Source: Trematomus loennbergii (lineage: Eukaryota; Chordata; Actinopteri; Perciformes; Nototheniidae). Taken from it: 64,000 nucleotides of DNA. The notes beneath the pieces are model-generated. The model saw nothing but the letters and a program-made list of their open reading frames with translations, ran no database searches and was not told where the DNA came from. The stretch spans positions 204,083-268,082 of the forward strand of contig JAAOOA010000597.1 in assembly GCA_012861695.1 (NCBI GenBank). The letters run 5' to 3'. This document shows positions 46,913 to 57,501 of the stretch, piece after piece. Each line of letters begins with the position of its first letter. Position 1 is the stretch's first letter. A program made the position numbers and the translations under genes.

Positions 46913-47957
46913 TGCAAAAAAATGTGTGAGACCTGTAAAGACACGATTACAGTAGTCGAGTCTACTGAAGATAAAAGCATGGACAAGTTTTTCCAAATCC
47001 TGCTGTGACATTAGTCTTTTAATCCTAGATATGTTCTTTAGGTGATAGTAGGCTGATTTAGTAACTGTTTTAATGTGACTGTTGAAACTCAGGTCAGAGT
47101 CCATGACTACACCTAGATTTCTGGCTTCATCTGTTGTTTTGAACATTGCAGACTGAAGCTCAGCGCTAACTTGTATATGTTCTGCCTTGGCTCCAAAAAC
47201 CATTACCTCAGTTTTATCTTTATTTAATTTAAAGAAAGTTCTGACACATCCAGTCATTGATTTGTTCAATGCACTTACTCAGTGTTTTAATTGGAGAATA
47301 GTCTCCTGGTGAAATGGTTATGTAAATGTGGGTGTCATCCGCATAGCTATGGTAACTTATTTTGTTGTTTTTCATTATCTGAGCCAGTGGTAGCATGTAG
47401 ATGTTAAAGAGAAGAGGCCCCACGATGGAGCCTTGAGGAACCCCACATGTCATATTTGTCAACTCAGATGTGTATTTACCTATAGAAACAAAGTTGTTTC
47501 TGTCCTTTAAGTAGGATTCAAACCAATTTACAACTGTTGATGAAAGTCCCACCCAGTTTTCCAGTCTGTCTAGTAATATGTTGTGGTCAACAGTTCCAAA
47601 CGCAGCACTGAGATCTAATAATACTAACACTGAAATTCTGCCACTGTCTGTGTTTAAGTGGATGTCATTGAAGACCTTTACAAGAGCAGTCTCAGTGCTG
47701 TGGTTTGGACGAAATCCTGACTGGAACACATCCAAACAGTTATTTAAATGCGAGAAATTACTCAACTGTTGAAAAACAACTTCTTCAATGATTTGACCTA
47801 AAAATGGGAGGTTTGATATGGGCCTGTAATTGTTCATTACTGAAGCATCTAGATTATTCTTTTTTAATAACGGTTTAATGACTGCAGTTTTCAGGGCCTG
47901 TGGAAAAACACCTGAGTGAAGAGACTTCTTTACTATATGAAGTAGATCTGAGGCCAT
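46913..47957 (-). pseudogene. L2-type reverse transcriptase, truncated and frameshifted
   Basis: Marks are [39 protein letters not shown] (Gly replaces the usual Asp in AFDTVDH), [21 protein letters not shown] and, in the next frame after about 47240, KLNKDKTEVMVFG. The last recognisable stretch is RLDYCNRVFTG. Confidence 0.8.
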
Positions 47958-47989
47958 GCAATGAAAAACTTTGTGTCCATTTGTGTCAT

Positions 47990-48886
47990 AGGTCTCCCAT
48001 AATCAAAACATTCCTCAGGCGGGTGCAGTGATACTTCTTCATGGTTTTCTGCGCGATGTGTTGTGTCTTTCTCTTGTTTTGACTCCTCTTGTTGCTTGTC
48101 CTTGGCAGAGGGAACAGATTGATGATGCAGGCAGTTGACTATGTTAGAGATAAACAATTTTACTCCTGACTTGTTCAGGCAAATTCCATCTGCCTTAAAA
48201 AGATGTCTGCGGTCCCAGAAAAAGTTAAAATTGTCAATAAAATGTACAGAATGGTCAATACAGGCAGTTGAAAGCCACTTGTTCAGTGCAAACAATCTGC
48301 TGAATCTCTCCACTCCTCTTCTGACTGGCGGTAGAGGGCCACTGATGAACACCTCCGCATTTAGAGAGCTGACAGTTTCCAACACACATTTAAAGTCTTC
48401 TTTCAGCCCTTCTGACTGTTGTTTCACAACATAATTTGTTCCAATGTGCAGTACCACATTTTTCACAGTCGGATGTTCAGCCCCAATATGCAGGATCTTC
48501 TCAGCCAAGTCAGAGACCATATCCTTGGGAAAACAGAGTACTTTGGTGTTGTTACACAGACTTTGTACATCTCTTACAGCAGAGTCACCCACAATCAGAG
48601 TTTCAGGCCCAGTCGTTAGCCTTCCCTCTAGCCTTTTACTTTTGGAGTAGCTATTGGTCCTTACCCTGCTGTGTGAAGAGGACAGGTTATCCAGCTCATC
48701 AGAAAGAGATCTCTGGTTCTGTGTCAGTGTAGCGTATCTGTTCTGGATTGGCACACTCAGTGGTTTAGCAGGATTGTTTGTAGTTCTCCCTTTAGCAGCT
48801 GTCCACGACTGTTTCCTAGTATGAAGAAGGGTTGAAGCATGGATGTATAATAAGAACTGGATACAGCGTGGGAGGCGGGGCCTCAT
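47990..48886 (-). pseudogene. LINE ORF1 with SGNH/esterase domain
   Basis: Residues about 95-105 read LIVGDSAVRDV, the GDS block with the nucleophile Ser. VVLHIGTN follows at about residue 150, and the tail has ADGICLNKSGVKLF where the catalytic Asp and His of the fold usually lie; here the expected His of a D-x2-H pair is replaced (DGICLN). Esterase ORF1 proteins occur in CR1/L2 LINEs and may bind lipid or nucleic acid; the role is not settled. Confidence 0.72.
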
Positions 48887-48989
48887 TCATTCCTATGAGA
48901 GTTGCTCATTCGCGCATGATGATAAAATGGCCCAACTTTTGAGAGAGCGAAACGTCACAGATTACCCGGCATGCCTGAGAAGTACCCGT

Positions 48990-50700
48990 TTGTGCACTCA
49001 TAGCGCATGCGAAACTTTAACCATGCCCCCCAAAATGCTCGTTCACATCAAGCACGTCAATTTGCATACACGTAACAGCACCGCACGTTCATGACAGCAT
49101 GGTAATGTTTGTTATGATAGATTTGATATTAACGAGGCGGCAGTTAGCAGCTAGCGGTTAGCTAGTAATTATGCTAATTTACACATCAATCGTTATGTAC
49201 TTTTATATTACGCTGTAACAGGATCTAGTGATATCCAAGCAACAGAGCTTCATTTAGCATGAAAGAATTATTGCACTGTATATATATACACAGTGCAATA
49301 AGCTTCTTAGTGCAATAAGAAGCTACAGGGACGTTAATCTACGTCGGTAATATTAACTTTATTTAATACAACATTTACGGTACAAGATTTAATCATACAG
49401 CCCATGTAGTATAATATTTTACAAATGATGAATTACAGCAAACATGTGCAATATATCCATTATTACAGCTCCGTGGGCTGGCAGTAAGGCGATATGGGTC
49501 CGTTCTTATTGTGCATCCATGGGTAAAGATAAACGCATGTAGTGCTGAACACGTAACATGAACGTGCCGGGCGGCGCGGTCCCGTGGGTTAGATGCGCGT
49601 TCATAATGCAGAGGGAAATAACTCTCAGAATAACGTTATTAGCACATTTTACAACTTGAGGAACGAATGTTTTTAATAAGGGCTATACAAGTGTTCATAC
49701 TGGGTAGTTTATTTAGTTTAAAAAAAATTATCCAACGATTTACAGACCACTCTTTCCCCATGTAAGTCAATGGGAAAAAGTGTTTCCGGGCCTGGCAACC
49801 AAAAGGAAGTGTAGTACCGCCGTTTGGCCAGCACGAATATTTTCATCAGAGTCCGGCGCACTTCCTGGGGGCTTGGGTTGAAGAGGCGCTCTTCCTGGGT
49901 GATAACAATGCAGGCCAGCCGGTCGCATCACAGATTTCAGAGCACTGGGCTCTGCCTGTTATTCGTCCTCCCACGCTACTGTAAGACTGAGGTCGTCGTA
50001 AAAATATTGAAATATGGCTGAAAGCCTCCGTCTATTTACGAAGAATAACTGTCCCAGTGATAAATTAATGTCCAGGAGCCACTCCTCGAAGTTTTCAGAA
50101 AAGAAAAATAGAAAATCAGCATAAAAAAGTAAGCAGAGGCAAGAGCAAGCAGAAAAGCGTCTGCACTATAAGAGGGGGGGCAGTACTCCCATAAGGCTGA
50201 CCAGACGGGCGAAGACGCTCTGAAGGACGGGTAGGAGGACGAAGGTCGTGACAAGAGGGTGGACAGAAATGCAGGAGACAGGAATTTTAAAACAGAAAAT
50301 ATTTTTATTTTACTCTTGGTCCGAACGAGGCAAAACAGAAAATAACTTCTCGAAAATACAGAAATTCCAACAATGGCTAATCATTATCTGGATTTTAAGA
50401 CGTATTCATGCAAAACAGTCAATTAAAATGTCAGAGAGGATTAATGAGTCAGGTAGATTAACATATATTAAACTGGAGTCCCCCTCTGCCCCTACTCTCT
50501 CTATAATGGAGGTTGTATTTTGGACTCTATTTGAACAAGGGTGATGGAATCCACCCTAAAATCACCCACTGGCTATATAAATAAACTTAAATATTACCAC
50601 AAGTGATTAATACGTTGTACTGATTCAACCAGTAAGCTGTAATCAACTTGATTATAAAGTATAATAATTACAATTAAAGGTCACTTTTCTGGCATGAAAA
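48990..50700. other. Unassigned region between L2 and copy C remnant
   Basis: Homology to copy A's upstream region stops at about 48993. No gene was recognised. A palindrome lies at 49271-49300. A dispersed repeat piece (GCAGGAGACAGGAATT) lies near 50265. Confidence 0.5.
49271..49300. repeat. Near-perfect palindrome
   Basis: ATTGCACTGTATATATA and its complement ending CACAGTGCAAT can form a hairpin; AGTGCAATAAG repeats again after it. No function is evident. Confidence 0.6.
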
Positions 50701-50799
50701 ACAAATGCAGGCATGGAGTCTGTTTCTCTGGCCACCACGGTGACTGAGATAGATGAGTTTGGTTTTTCTGTAAGTTTGGGGCTCTCTGCTGGAACTGCT

Positions 50800-50850
50800 A
50801 CCTCCGCGACCCGACCACCGATGAGTAGGAGAAGATGGATGGATGGTCTT
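50800..50850 (+). mobile_element. LINE-like 3' tail
   Basis: CGCGACCCGACCACCGATGA is followed by AGAAGATGGATGGATGG. Fish RTE-like LINE ends often have this form. The left limit is not clear. Confidence 0.35.
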
Positions 50851-50881
50851 GATTACAAGTTGGAGAATGAAGCACCATGTT
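50851..50881 (-). pseudogene. Copy C last-exon tail, left of DIRS
   Basis: ACAAGTTGGAGAATGAAGCA matches the carboxy-terminal codons and TAA stop of copy B exon 10 (34070-34098). It is separated from the rest of the exon at 57000-57023 by the DIRS element. Confidence 0.7.
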
Positions 50882-50889
50882 ATATCTCT

Positions 50890-51069
50890 CACAGGCTCCG
50901 CCCTCTACTGGACTCTATGGGTACTACCTTATCATGCAAGCATTCACCTACTGAGATTTCTATAGACGTAGCCGGCCCCGGGGCGGGCTTACCTGAATGC
51001 GTGCGCATCTCACTTCCGTATAAAAGGAGGCCTCGCCTCCTGACCACTATCCTTTACTCTTCAGCGAGC
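50890..51069 (+). repeat. DIRS left inverted terminal repeat
   Basis: It starts ACAGGCTCCGCCCTCTACTG and ends near CTCTTCAGCGAGCGG. It is complementary to 56771-56962 with few differences. A TATAAAAGGAGGC promoter-like motif lies near 51018. Confidence 0.9.
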
Positions 51070-51143
51070 GGAGGTGGTAACCTAGCACTGAGTCCGAGAC
51101 GTACAAGTGGGAGAAAGGAAGTAGAGAGAGATATTGTTGAAAA

Positions 51144-52561
51144 TGGAGCCACTCCTGGAGCATCGCAGTTGCCCGTCGTGCCCTGGACAGATTGCGGGAG
51201 CAGACCCGCATCGCCAATGTTTTCAGTGCCTGGGACAGGATCACGCTGAGCAGGGAGCAGGCCAGACACCGGCCTGTGTTTCCTGCTGCTCGATCCCGAT
51301 GCTAAACCGCCGGCATCGTGCGGAGTACTTCTCGAGGAAGTTCGGCCCGCAGGTGCACGGAGAGGAAGAGGATGTGGACCTCGAGGTGGTGGAAATGGAC
51401 GACCTGGAGGACGTGCCGTTTGAGTTCGTCCTTCCGAGGGACCGCGTGGTCGACTTCACGGAGGATGACGACATCTCCTTGTCCGACACCCCCGGGTCCG
51501 ACAGCCAGGAGGGCCCAGCACTCAGGTCTGCGCGACTGGACTTCCCAGCGGTGATGACCCAGGCAGCGGAGCGTGTAGGCTTACCGCTCCCCCCACCGCT
51601 GCCACCGAGGCCTGTAAGCCGCCTTAGGCAGGGGTTTTACGGCCCGGTGCTTCCGGCGCAGCCGGCTTTCGTCTCGCCCCCGTTGCCAGACATCTGGCAG
51701 TGTGTGGAGGCGACATGGCGGCGTCCATTGAGGACGAAGGCCGCCATAGCATCCATGTCGGGCATTATCAGGGTGCAGGGCCGATCAGACACGGTGTGTG
51801 CTGGCGTGCCCCCCCTCGACGAGAGCCTGGCGGCCCATCTGTTGCCACGATCAGCTGGTTGGGCGGAGGGGAAGAAACCTCTGCCCCCGCTGCCGCGGGA
51901 CCGGGAAGCCTTAGAATATTTGGATAAAATATTCAGGCTCGGTTCACAGATGGCGGCTGCGGCGAATAATCTGGGTGTGTTGGGCGTCTCCTTGATTACT
52001 CCTCGAGCAGACGTCCCCGCTCTCCCGTCTCAGGACGGGGAGGATTATCCGGACCGCTGCATAGGTCAGATGAATAATCTGATCCATGGAGTGGCCACCG
52101 CAGCCGGGCGAGTGATGTCCTTAGCCACAGTGGCGTCTCGTCATGTGTGGCTGGGACTCACCGCGCTGCCCAAAAAGGACCGAGCAGATCTCCTTGGAGC
52201 CCCCGTTTCCACGGAAGGGCTCTTTGGGTCTATAGCCTCGGTCACCCAGCGTTTCAGCCGTCTGGAGGAAGAGAGGCTGCAGCTTAGCCGCATGTTGCCG
52301 CTAGCTTCTCCCCAGGTGTCACAGCGTCCTCCGCGGGCGGCGGAACGCAGTGCAACGGTGAGACGGAGGGAGAGACGCCGGTACGAAAGTCCCGTGCCGG
52401 TAGCACCCTCCGCTTCTTCAACCAGCCCCGTGGGGCCAGCGTACCGGCACTCACGGGGGCGGGCTGCCCGGCCACGGCAGTCTCAGCAGAGCTCCGCCAA
52501 AACGCAGCTGACTGGCGGAGGGAGGAAGCGTCTCATCGGGTCTCTCCACCCAGGACGCTAG
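51144..52561 (+). CDS. DIRS ORF1, gag-like protein
   Basis: A frame of about 472 residues starts MEPLLEHRSCPSC. The amino end has a Cys-rich motif (CPSCPG, then DPHRQCFQCLGQDHA and CVSCC), typical of DIRS ORF1 proteins, followed by an acidic stretch and a long Pro-rich middle. The carboxy end is basic and Arg/Ser-rich, suited to nucleic-acid binding. It stops at 52559-52561. I chose the second Met because it lies next to the conserved Cys block. Confidence 0.8.
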
Positions 52562-53062
52562 GGTGAATCCCACCTCCTCCCTGTTCAATGCCCAGGTCCC
52601 TTGTATTAGGAAAACTAATAAAGAAAGAGGTGATCTGTATCCAAGTCTGAGTGTCATGTGTTTTCACAATCCTGCACTCACACACATTGTTGACTGTACA
52701 TATTCCCCACTCGCTACCCCGGTTATTTCTCCTGTAAAGGAGATAGCTAGTGGGCATGCGCAGATGAGAGAGATAAACCGCAGGAAGTGCTATAGTAGCG
52801 CTATGCGGGTGCAGGGACTTGCTAGTCGGCGCATTATGGTTAGGGAACACACTACGCCTAGAATAAAGGCTCCTAATAATACAGTTTACCGTAGTGGTAA
52901 GAGCTGCATTATGGCGGAGCTCGCGCTCTCTCAAGAGCCCATGGTGTGTTCAGGGACCTCAGGTGAACACAATACGTCAACAAAAACTCCGGTTAATGCT
53001 GGTTACCATGGTAATGAGAACAGCGTTAGGGTGGAGCGCGCGCTCACACAAGAGCGCGCGAT
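52562..53062 (+). other. DIRS region between ORF1 and ORF2
   Basis: Short frames only (for example 52563-53084). It contains two similar units of about 120 bp, each with CTCWCWCAAGAGC and a TGTGTTCAGGGACCTCA phrase (near 52945 and 53065), a local tandem duplication. Confidence 0.6.
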
Positions 53063-56000
53063 GTGTGTTCAGGGACCTCAATAAAAAATCGGCCCTTTCT
53101 GTGTCGACCCTCCATGGGCAAATCTTCCTTTCACGGGGGATTTTGCGGCGGAACGGGTCACCAGAGAGTATCACAGCTTTATAGCTGCGGCCCCACAGCT
53201 AAGGGTTTGTCCATTAACTCAATATTATGGGGAATGGAAACTCAGCTGTGTACTGTCAGAGTGGATGGACAGGACGCTGAAATGGGGTTATTCACTCCAG
53301 TTTTGCAGCGTCCCACCTCCATTCAGAGGCATGCGAGAGGTAATTTTATCATCCCAAGAGGAGATGGGTTTCCTCTCAACAGAGATTCAGGCTTTGGTGC
53401 AGAAACAGGCAGTGTCTGTGGTGCATCCTCAGCAAAAAGAAGGGTTTTTTATTCCATGTACTTCCTGGTTTCCAAGAAGACAGGGGAATTCAGACCTATT
53501 CTAGATTTGCGCAGCCTGAATCTTCACATTTGCCGCAGGAAATTTCGCATGTTAACTATCAAACAGTTAATGGGGCTAGTGCAGCCGGGCGATTGGTTCA
53601 CCACCATCGACCTGAAAGACGCATATTTTCATGTGGAGATTGTGCCAGAGCACAGGAAATATCTGCGTTTTGCCTTTCAAGGGATAGCCTACGAGTACAA
53701 CAGACTCCCGTTCGGCTACTCCCTATCCCCACGCACATTCAGCAAATGTGTGGCCACAGCGCTTCAACCGCTGCGCGCCCAGGGCATGAGAGTTTTCTTT
53801 TACATAGACGACCTCATAGTCATGGCTGGGTCCCGGGAACAGGCAATGTGTTGCACAGCACAATTGATCACACACCTAACCAAATTAGGCTTTGCGATCA
53901 ATTGGAGAAAGAGCACCCCCATACCTCACCAACAGGCGTTGTATTTGGGAGTGGGGCTCGATGCAGGCGCGCTGCGTGCCACCCTGTCAGAGAACAGGCG
54001 TGCGTCCCTTCTCAGGGCGGTGCACAGGCTGCAACAGGGGGCAACAGTGACAGCTTTAGCTGTCATGCAGACTCTGGGTCTCATGGCGGCTGCTCACGTT
54101 GTGGTCCCGTTGGGGTTATTGCATATGCGCCGCCTGCAGAGGTGGTTTTCCAGTCTGCGTTTGGATCCCAAGAGGCACAAACGGCGGCTGGTGACCATCC
54201 CCCCCTCAGTGGAGGGCAACCTCCGGTTCTGGGGGTCTCCCGGGCGCCTCCGGAGGGGGTCTCCACTGGGGCGGGTAACCTCCTACATCACAGTGTTCAC
54301 GGACGCATCCAGAACAGGATGGGGAGGGACCTGCCTGAAGAGGGCTATAGGTGGGCGCTGGTCTCTAACAGAAACACGACACAGCAACCTCCTAGAGCTA
54401 CGGGCGGTAGTGTTAGTCCTCCAGCATTTCATGCCCCTAATTCAAGGGAGACATGTATTGGTCAGGAGCGACAACAGCACCACAGTGGCTTATATCAACA
54501 GGCAGGGCGGAGTCCGCTCCGCCGCCTTGTTGGCCACAGCGGAGAGGCTGTGGTTATGGGCATCAGAGGTGGTATTATCTCTGAGAGCCCTCCATATCCC
54601 GGGACTGGAGAACAGGGGAGCCGACCTCATGTCGAGGGGCGGCCCCCTGCCAGGCGAATGGACGCTTCACCCGGAGGTGGTGAAGCAGATCTGGGCCCAG
54701 TTCGGGAGAGCGGAAGTGGACCTGTTCGCCAGCCGGCGCAACAGCCACTGTGCCCTGTGGTTCCATGGCCCTGAGCGACGACCCGCCTTTGGGGGTGGAC
54801 GCGTTTGCACACGAGCCATGGCCAAAAAAGCTGCTATACGCCTTTCCACCGCTGCGTCTCATTCTCCCTCTCCTGGGGAGAGTGAGGCGAGAACGTCTGG
54901 CAGTCATTCTGGTGGCACCGGATCGCGTCGGGGCTCCGTGGTACTCAGAAATGACACAGATGAAGGTGGGCCAGCCCTGGGTCCCCCAGTTCTGGGGGGC
55001 GATGTCTCAAGAGGCAGGTGCAATCGGGGCGTTACCCACTCTGGGCCGTCCTCTTCAGGCTTGGCTCCTGAGAGGGACAGGCTGAGACAGGGTGGATTGT
55101 CTGACAGCGTTATTCAGTCTATCCAGGCAGCTAGAGCAGAATCCACCACAGCCTGTTACAGGCCGAAGTGGTTGAGATTCCAGCATTGGTGTGAGGAGCG
55201 GGGAATAGAGCCCCTATCTTGTGAGTTGGGCTCTATTTTATCCTTCTTACAGTTACTGGTGGACAGAGGGCTTGCTCATTCCACAGTGAAGGTGTATGCA
55301 GCAGCCATCTCGTCCTGTCATGAGGGGTTCAACGGCAGGTCAGCCTTCTCTCATCCACTGATGTTGCGGTTTTTACAGGGGGTCAGGAGGCTGCGCCCGG
55401 TGGTGCACGCCTCCGCCCCACAGTGGGACCTGCCGCTGGTGCTCGAGGCCTTGGTCACGGGGCCATTTGAGCCTCTTGAGCTCTCCTCCCTGAAAGCACT
55501 GTCGTGGAAGACAGCGTTGCTACTTGCCTTAACGTCAGCCAAAAGAGTGTCCGAGTTAACCGCTCTGTCGGTGCACCCGAGCTGTTTATTGATTCGGGGT
55601 GACCAGAGTGGGGCGACACTCAGACCGAACCCCTCCTTTGTGCCCAAGAGCCTAAGGAGTGAGTTCAGGTCGAGGGCTATTCAGTTGGGGGGTTTTAGTC
55701 TTCCACCCCATGGGGGGGCTAGAGAAGCTAAATTACACCTCCTCTGCCCGGTGCGCGCATTAGCATATTATGTAGAGCGCACAGCTACCCTGAGACGCAC
55801 TGAACAGCTGTTTGTGTGCTTCGGGGGCGGGGTGACTGGAAAAGCTCTGTCCAAGAAACGCCTGGCAGGCTGGCTTTGTGAAACCATTGCACACGCCTAC
55901 AAGCAGGCAGGGAGAGCCTGTCCCATGGGGGTCCGTGCGCACTCCACACGAGCTGTGGCTGCATCAACAGCCTTATTCAGCGGTGTGAGTGTGGAGGATA

Positions 56001-56113
56001 TATGCACGGCGGCGTCTTGGTCAACGCCAGGCCCCTTCATAAAGTTTTATCTCTTGGATATGTCTGGCTCTTTCTCATCGTCTGTACTTGCTGTGGCAAC
56101 ACAGGACTGGTGA
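53063..56113 (+). CDS. DIRS ORF2: reverse transcriptase, RNase H, tyrosine recombinase
   Basis: A frame of 1016 residues. RT marks are DLRSLNLH, TIDLKDAYFHV, LPFGYSLSP and FYIDDLIVM (YIDD at 53801-53812). RNase H marks are VFTDASRTGWGG, LLELRAV and VRSDNSTTVAYIN. The recombinase has Arg in SAKRVSELTAL (about 55543), HSTR at 55940-55951 and Tyr at 56048-56050, giving the R..HxxR..Y set. Between about 54765 and 55060 the expected linker (DPPLGVDAFA, YAFPPL, APWYSEM) is read in another frame, so two opposite small indels or a frame overlap separate RNase H from recombinase. The real start codon is uncertain. Confidence 0.9.
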   Translation: MCSGTSIKNRPFLCRPSMGKSSFHGGFCGGTGHQRVSQLYSCGPTAKGLSINSILWGMETQLCTVRVDGQDAEMGLFTPVLQRPTSIQRHARGNFIIPRGDGFPLNRDSGFGAETGSVCGASSAKRRVFYSMYFLVSKKTGEFRPILDLRSLNLHICRRKFRMLTIKQLMGLVQPGDWFTTIDLKDAYFHVEIVPEHRKYLRFAFQGIAYEYNRLPFGYSLSPRTFSKCVATALQPLRAQGMRVFFYIDDLIVMAGSREQAMCCTAQLITHLTKLGFAINWRKSTPIPHQQALYLGVGLDAGALRATLSENRRASLLRAVHRLQQGATVTALAVMQTLGLMAAAHVVVPLGLLHMRRLQRWFSSLRLDPKRHKRRLVTIPPSVEGNLRFWGSPGRLRRGSPLGRVTSYITVFTDASRTGWGGTCLKRAIGGRWSLTETRHSNLLELRAVVLVLQHFMPLIQGRHVLVRSDNSTTVAYINRQGGVRSAALLATAERLWLWASEVVLSLRALHIPGLENRGADLMSRGGPLPGEWTLHPEVVKQIWAQFGRAEVDLFASRRNSHCALWFHGPERRPAFGGGRVCTRAMAKKAAIRLSTAASHSPSPGESEARTSGSHSGGTGSRRGSVVLRNDTDEGGPALGPPVLGGDVSRGRCNRGVTHSGPSSSGLAPERDRLRQGGLSDSVIQSIQAARAESTTACYRPKWLRFQHWCEERGIEPLSCELGSILSFLQLLVDRGLAHSTVKVYAAAISSCHEGFNGRSAFSHPLMLRFLQGVRRLRPVVHASAPQWDLPLVLEALVTGPFEPLELSSLKALSWKTALLLALTSAKRVSELTALSVHPSCLLIRGDQSGATLRPNPSFVPKSLRSEFRSRAIQLGGFSLPPHGGAREAKLHLLCPVRALAYYVERTATLRRTEQLFVCFGGGVTGKALSKKRLAGWLCETIAHAYKQAGRACPMGVRAHSTRAVAASTALFSGVSVEDICTAASWSTPGPFIKFYLLDMSGSFSSSVLAVATQDW
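54750..55085 (+). CDS. DIRS linker region in the alternative frame
   Basis: This frame carries DDPPLGVDAFAHEPWP, LLYAFPPLRLI and APWYSEM. These are the conserved residues that normally follow RNase H in DIRS-like polyproteins. It overlaps ORF2 in another frame. Confidence 0.6.
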   Translation: MPCGSMALSDDPPLGVDAFAHEPWPKKLLYAFPPLRLILPLLGRVRRERLAVILVAPDRVGAPWYSEMTQMKVGQPWVPQFWGAMSQEAGAIGALPTLGRPLQAWLLRGTG

Positions 56114-56654
56114 GGAGGGGGGGGGCTGTGGGTCAGTGGGCATCTGACCCCCTCCCCGGACGTAAATGCGCTTACATTTCTCCGGACCCCTGGAGGGTCG
56201 CGGGGTGATGTAATGCGCTCTGGGCCCTTACAGGGCTGAAGGGCTCCCCTCGCCTGCCTGGGGGCAGGAGGGGGAGAGCCCTCCATACTATTGTCCCTAC
56301 ACACTCTGCACAGGGTCAGTGGCGGAGTGGGGGGACATAGGGGGCACTTGCGTTCTCCCCGTGCTCTTTAGGGACTCAGGAGGGAGAGTGCATAGTGAAC
56401 CCATACAGGGCTGCAGACTTTCCCTGTCTGCCTATGGGCAGACGTAGGGGAGTCCTCAGCACTATTTTTGAGCACACTTTTTTGCGAGGCAAGCGCGTCA
56501 GGGTGTGCTCTATCGGCCGCAGCCCGGACTTCTCCACGGTTACAACCGAGGGAGAGGTGAGTGAGGCGCAGTGGCTGCTAAAGCCGGTCAGGGACAGTGA
56601 GGTGGAACGGTGTGCTGGACGACAGTGCGTGCATACATCGGGGCTCCGCCCACT
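56114..56654 (+). other. DIRS 3' non-coding region
   Basis: G-rich, with runs near 56115 and several CCCTTACAGGGCTGAAG-like phrases. No frame of note. Confidence 0.5.
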
Positions 56655-56753
56655 GTACCCATAGAGTCCAGTAGAGGGCGGAGCCTGTGAGAGATATAAC
56701 GTCGGGTTACGTATTGTAACCCTTGTTATATAAACACAGGCGGAGCCCTCTAC
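56655..56753 (+). repeat. DIRS internal complementary region
   Basis: The left half (to GAGAGATAT) is the reverse complement of the element's left end. The right half (from GTCGGGTTACGTATTG) is the reverse complement of the right end. The halves meet at AAC, the complement of the flanking GTT. Such a region is thought to template the joining of ends during circle formation. Confidence 0.88.
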
Positions 56754-56770
56754 CTTGGGGGCACTGTCTG

Positions 56771-56962
56771 TCCTATACCGCTCGCTGAAGAGTGGTGTAG
56801 GATAGTGGTCAGGAGGCGAGGCCTCCTTTTATACGGAAGTGAGATGCGCACGCATTCAGGTAAGCCCGCCCCGGGGCCGGCTACGTCTATAGAAATCTCA
56901 GTAGGTGAATGCTTGCATGATAAGGTAGTACCCATAGAGTCCAGTAGAGGGCTCCGCCTGTG
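56771..56962 (-). repeat. DIRS right inverted terminal repeat
   Basis: Reverse complement of the left repeat, beginning CGCTCGCTGAAGAG and running to GGGCTCCGCCTGTG. The outermost GTTTATATAACAAGGGTTAC segment is unique to this end. Confidence 0.88.
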
Positions 56963-56999
56963 TTTATATAACAAGGGTTACAATACGTAACCCGACGTT

Positions 57000-57023
57000 T
57001 CATGCCGCCGTACAGATTCTCCC
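57000..57023 (-). pseudogene. Copy C last exon, piece right of DIRS
   Basis: TCATGCCGCCGTACAGATTC continues the copy B exon 10 sequence (34099 onward) exactly where the left piece stops. It breaks off at 57023 into a LINE fragment. Confidence 0.7.
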
Positions 57024-57495
57024 GTACAGTACTGCAATACTACCTGGTACAAGTGTTTGTCAACAGCTTTAAAATCCAAACAGCTCCAAAAATATGCTCA
57101 AAGATTGTTGGTCAACCCTGTTATAGACTTTATGACTCAGCCTTTCATAACAACTTAATAAGGCTGTCCAACAACATCATCTCGGACACAAACCATGTTC
57201 TGAACAGAAAATATGAACTGCTACCATCTAATGGGAGATACAGGGTCCCACGATTCAATAAAGTCAGACTGAAGCATACTTTGTGCTCCAGTCAATCCTC
57301 TCAGTAAATACAGAGCCAGATCAAATGCACGCTAAAGGGTCTTTGAGCATGTTTTCTCTCAGTGATTTTGCTGTTATGTTAAATGGTTTGTTTTTTTCAT
57401 GCATTGTGTCTTGATATTTGTATGTTGATGTTACACATGGAGCTGCTGTGATGCAAGTCACATTTCAGACTTGATCTGACCATTAAAGTATTATC
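57024..57495 (+). mobile_element. LINE 3' fragment
   Basis: The frame to 57306 carries KYELLPSNGRYRVPR, a phrase typical of the carboxy end of fish LINE reverse transcriptases, followed by a short 3' untranslated end. It is truncated at its 5' side. Confidence 0.5.
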
Positions 57496-57501
57496 GTATC
57501 C

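Larger units (their letters stand above)
46913..48886 (-). mobile_element. L2-type LINE lacking its endonuclease
   Basis: On the minus strand an SGNH-esterase ORF1 (48886 to about 47990) is followed directly by a reverse transcriptase (47957 to 46913). The endonuclease that should lie between them is missing, and the 3' end is cut within the RT thumb. The element lies opposite the plus-strand LINE ending at 46760. Confidence 0.78.
50882..56996 (+). mobile_element. DIRS retrotransposon, structurally complete (6.1 kb)
   Basis: Inverted terminal repeats (about 50890-51069 and 56771-56962), a gag-like ORF, an RT/RNase H/tyrosine-recombinase reading and an internal complementary region (56655-56753) appear in the order of a DIRS element. 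DIRS elements move by reverse transcription but integrate as circles through a tyrosine recombinase, so they make no target duplication; GTT is found on both flanks here (50879-50881, 56997-56999). It is inserted in the last exon of ACOT/BAAT copy C. Confidence 0.92.

Noticed and set aside
53530..54774. Second long plus-strand frame inside DIRS ORF2
   Set aside because: It overlaps the RT and RNase H blocks out of frame and is rich in Gly, Arg and Pro as expected from GC-rich shifted sequence. No motif supports it.
55500..56050. Phage or integron integrase
   Set aside because: The tyrosine recombinase residues are linked to RT and RNase H and flanked by DIRS-type repeats, so a prokaryotic origin is not needed.
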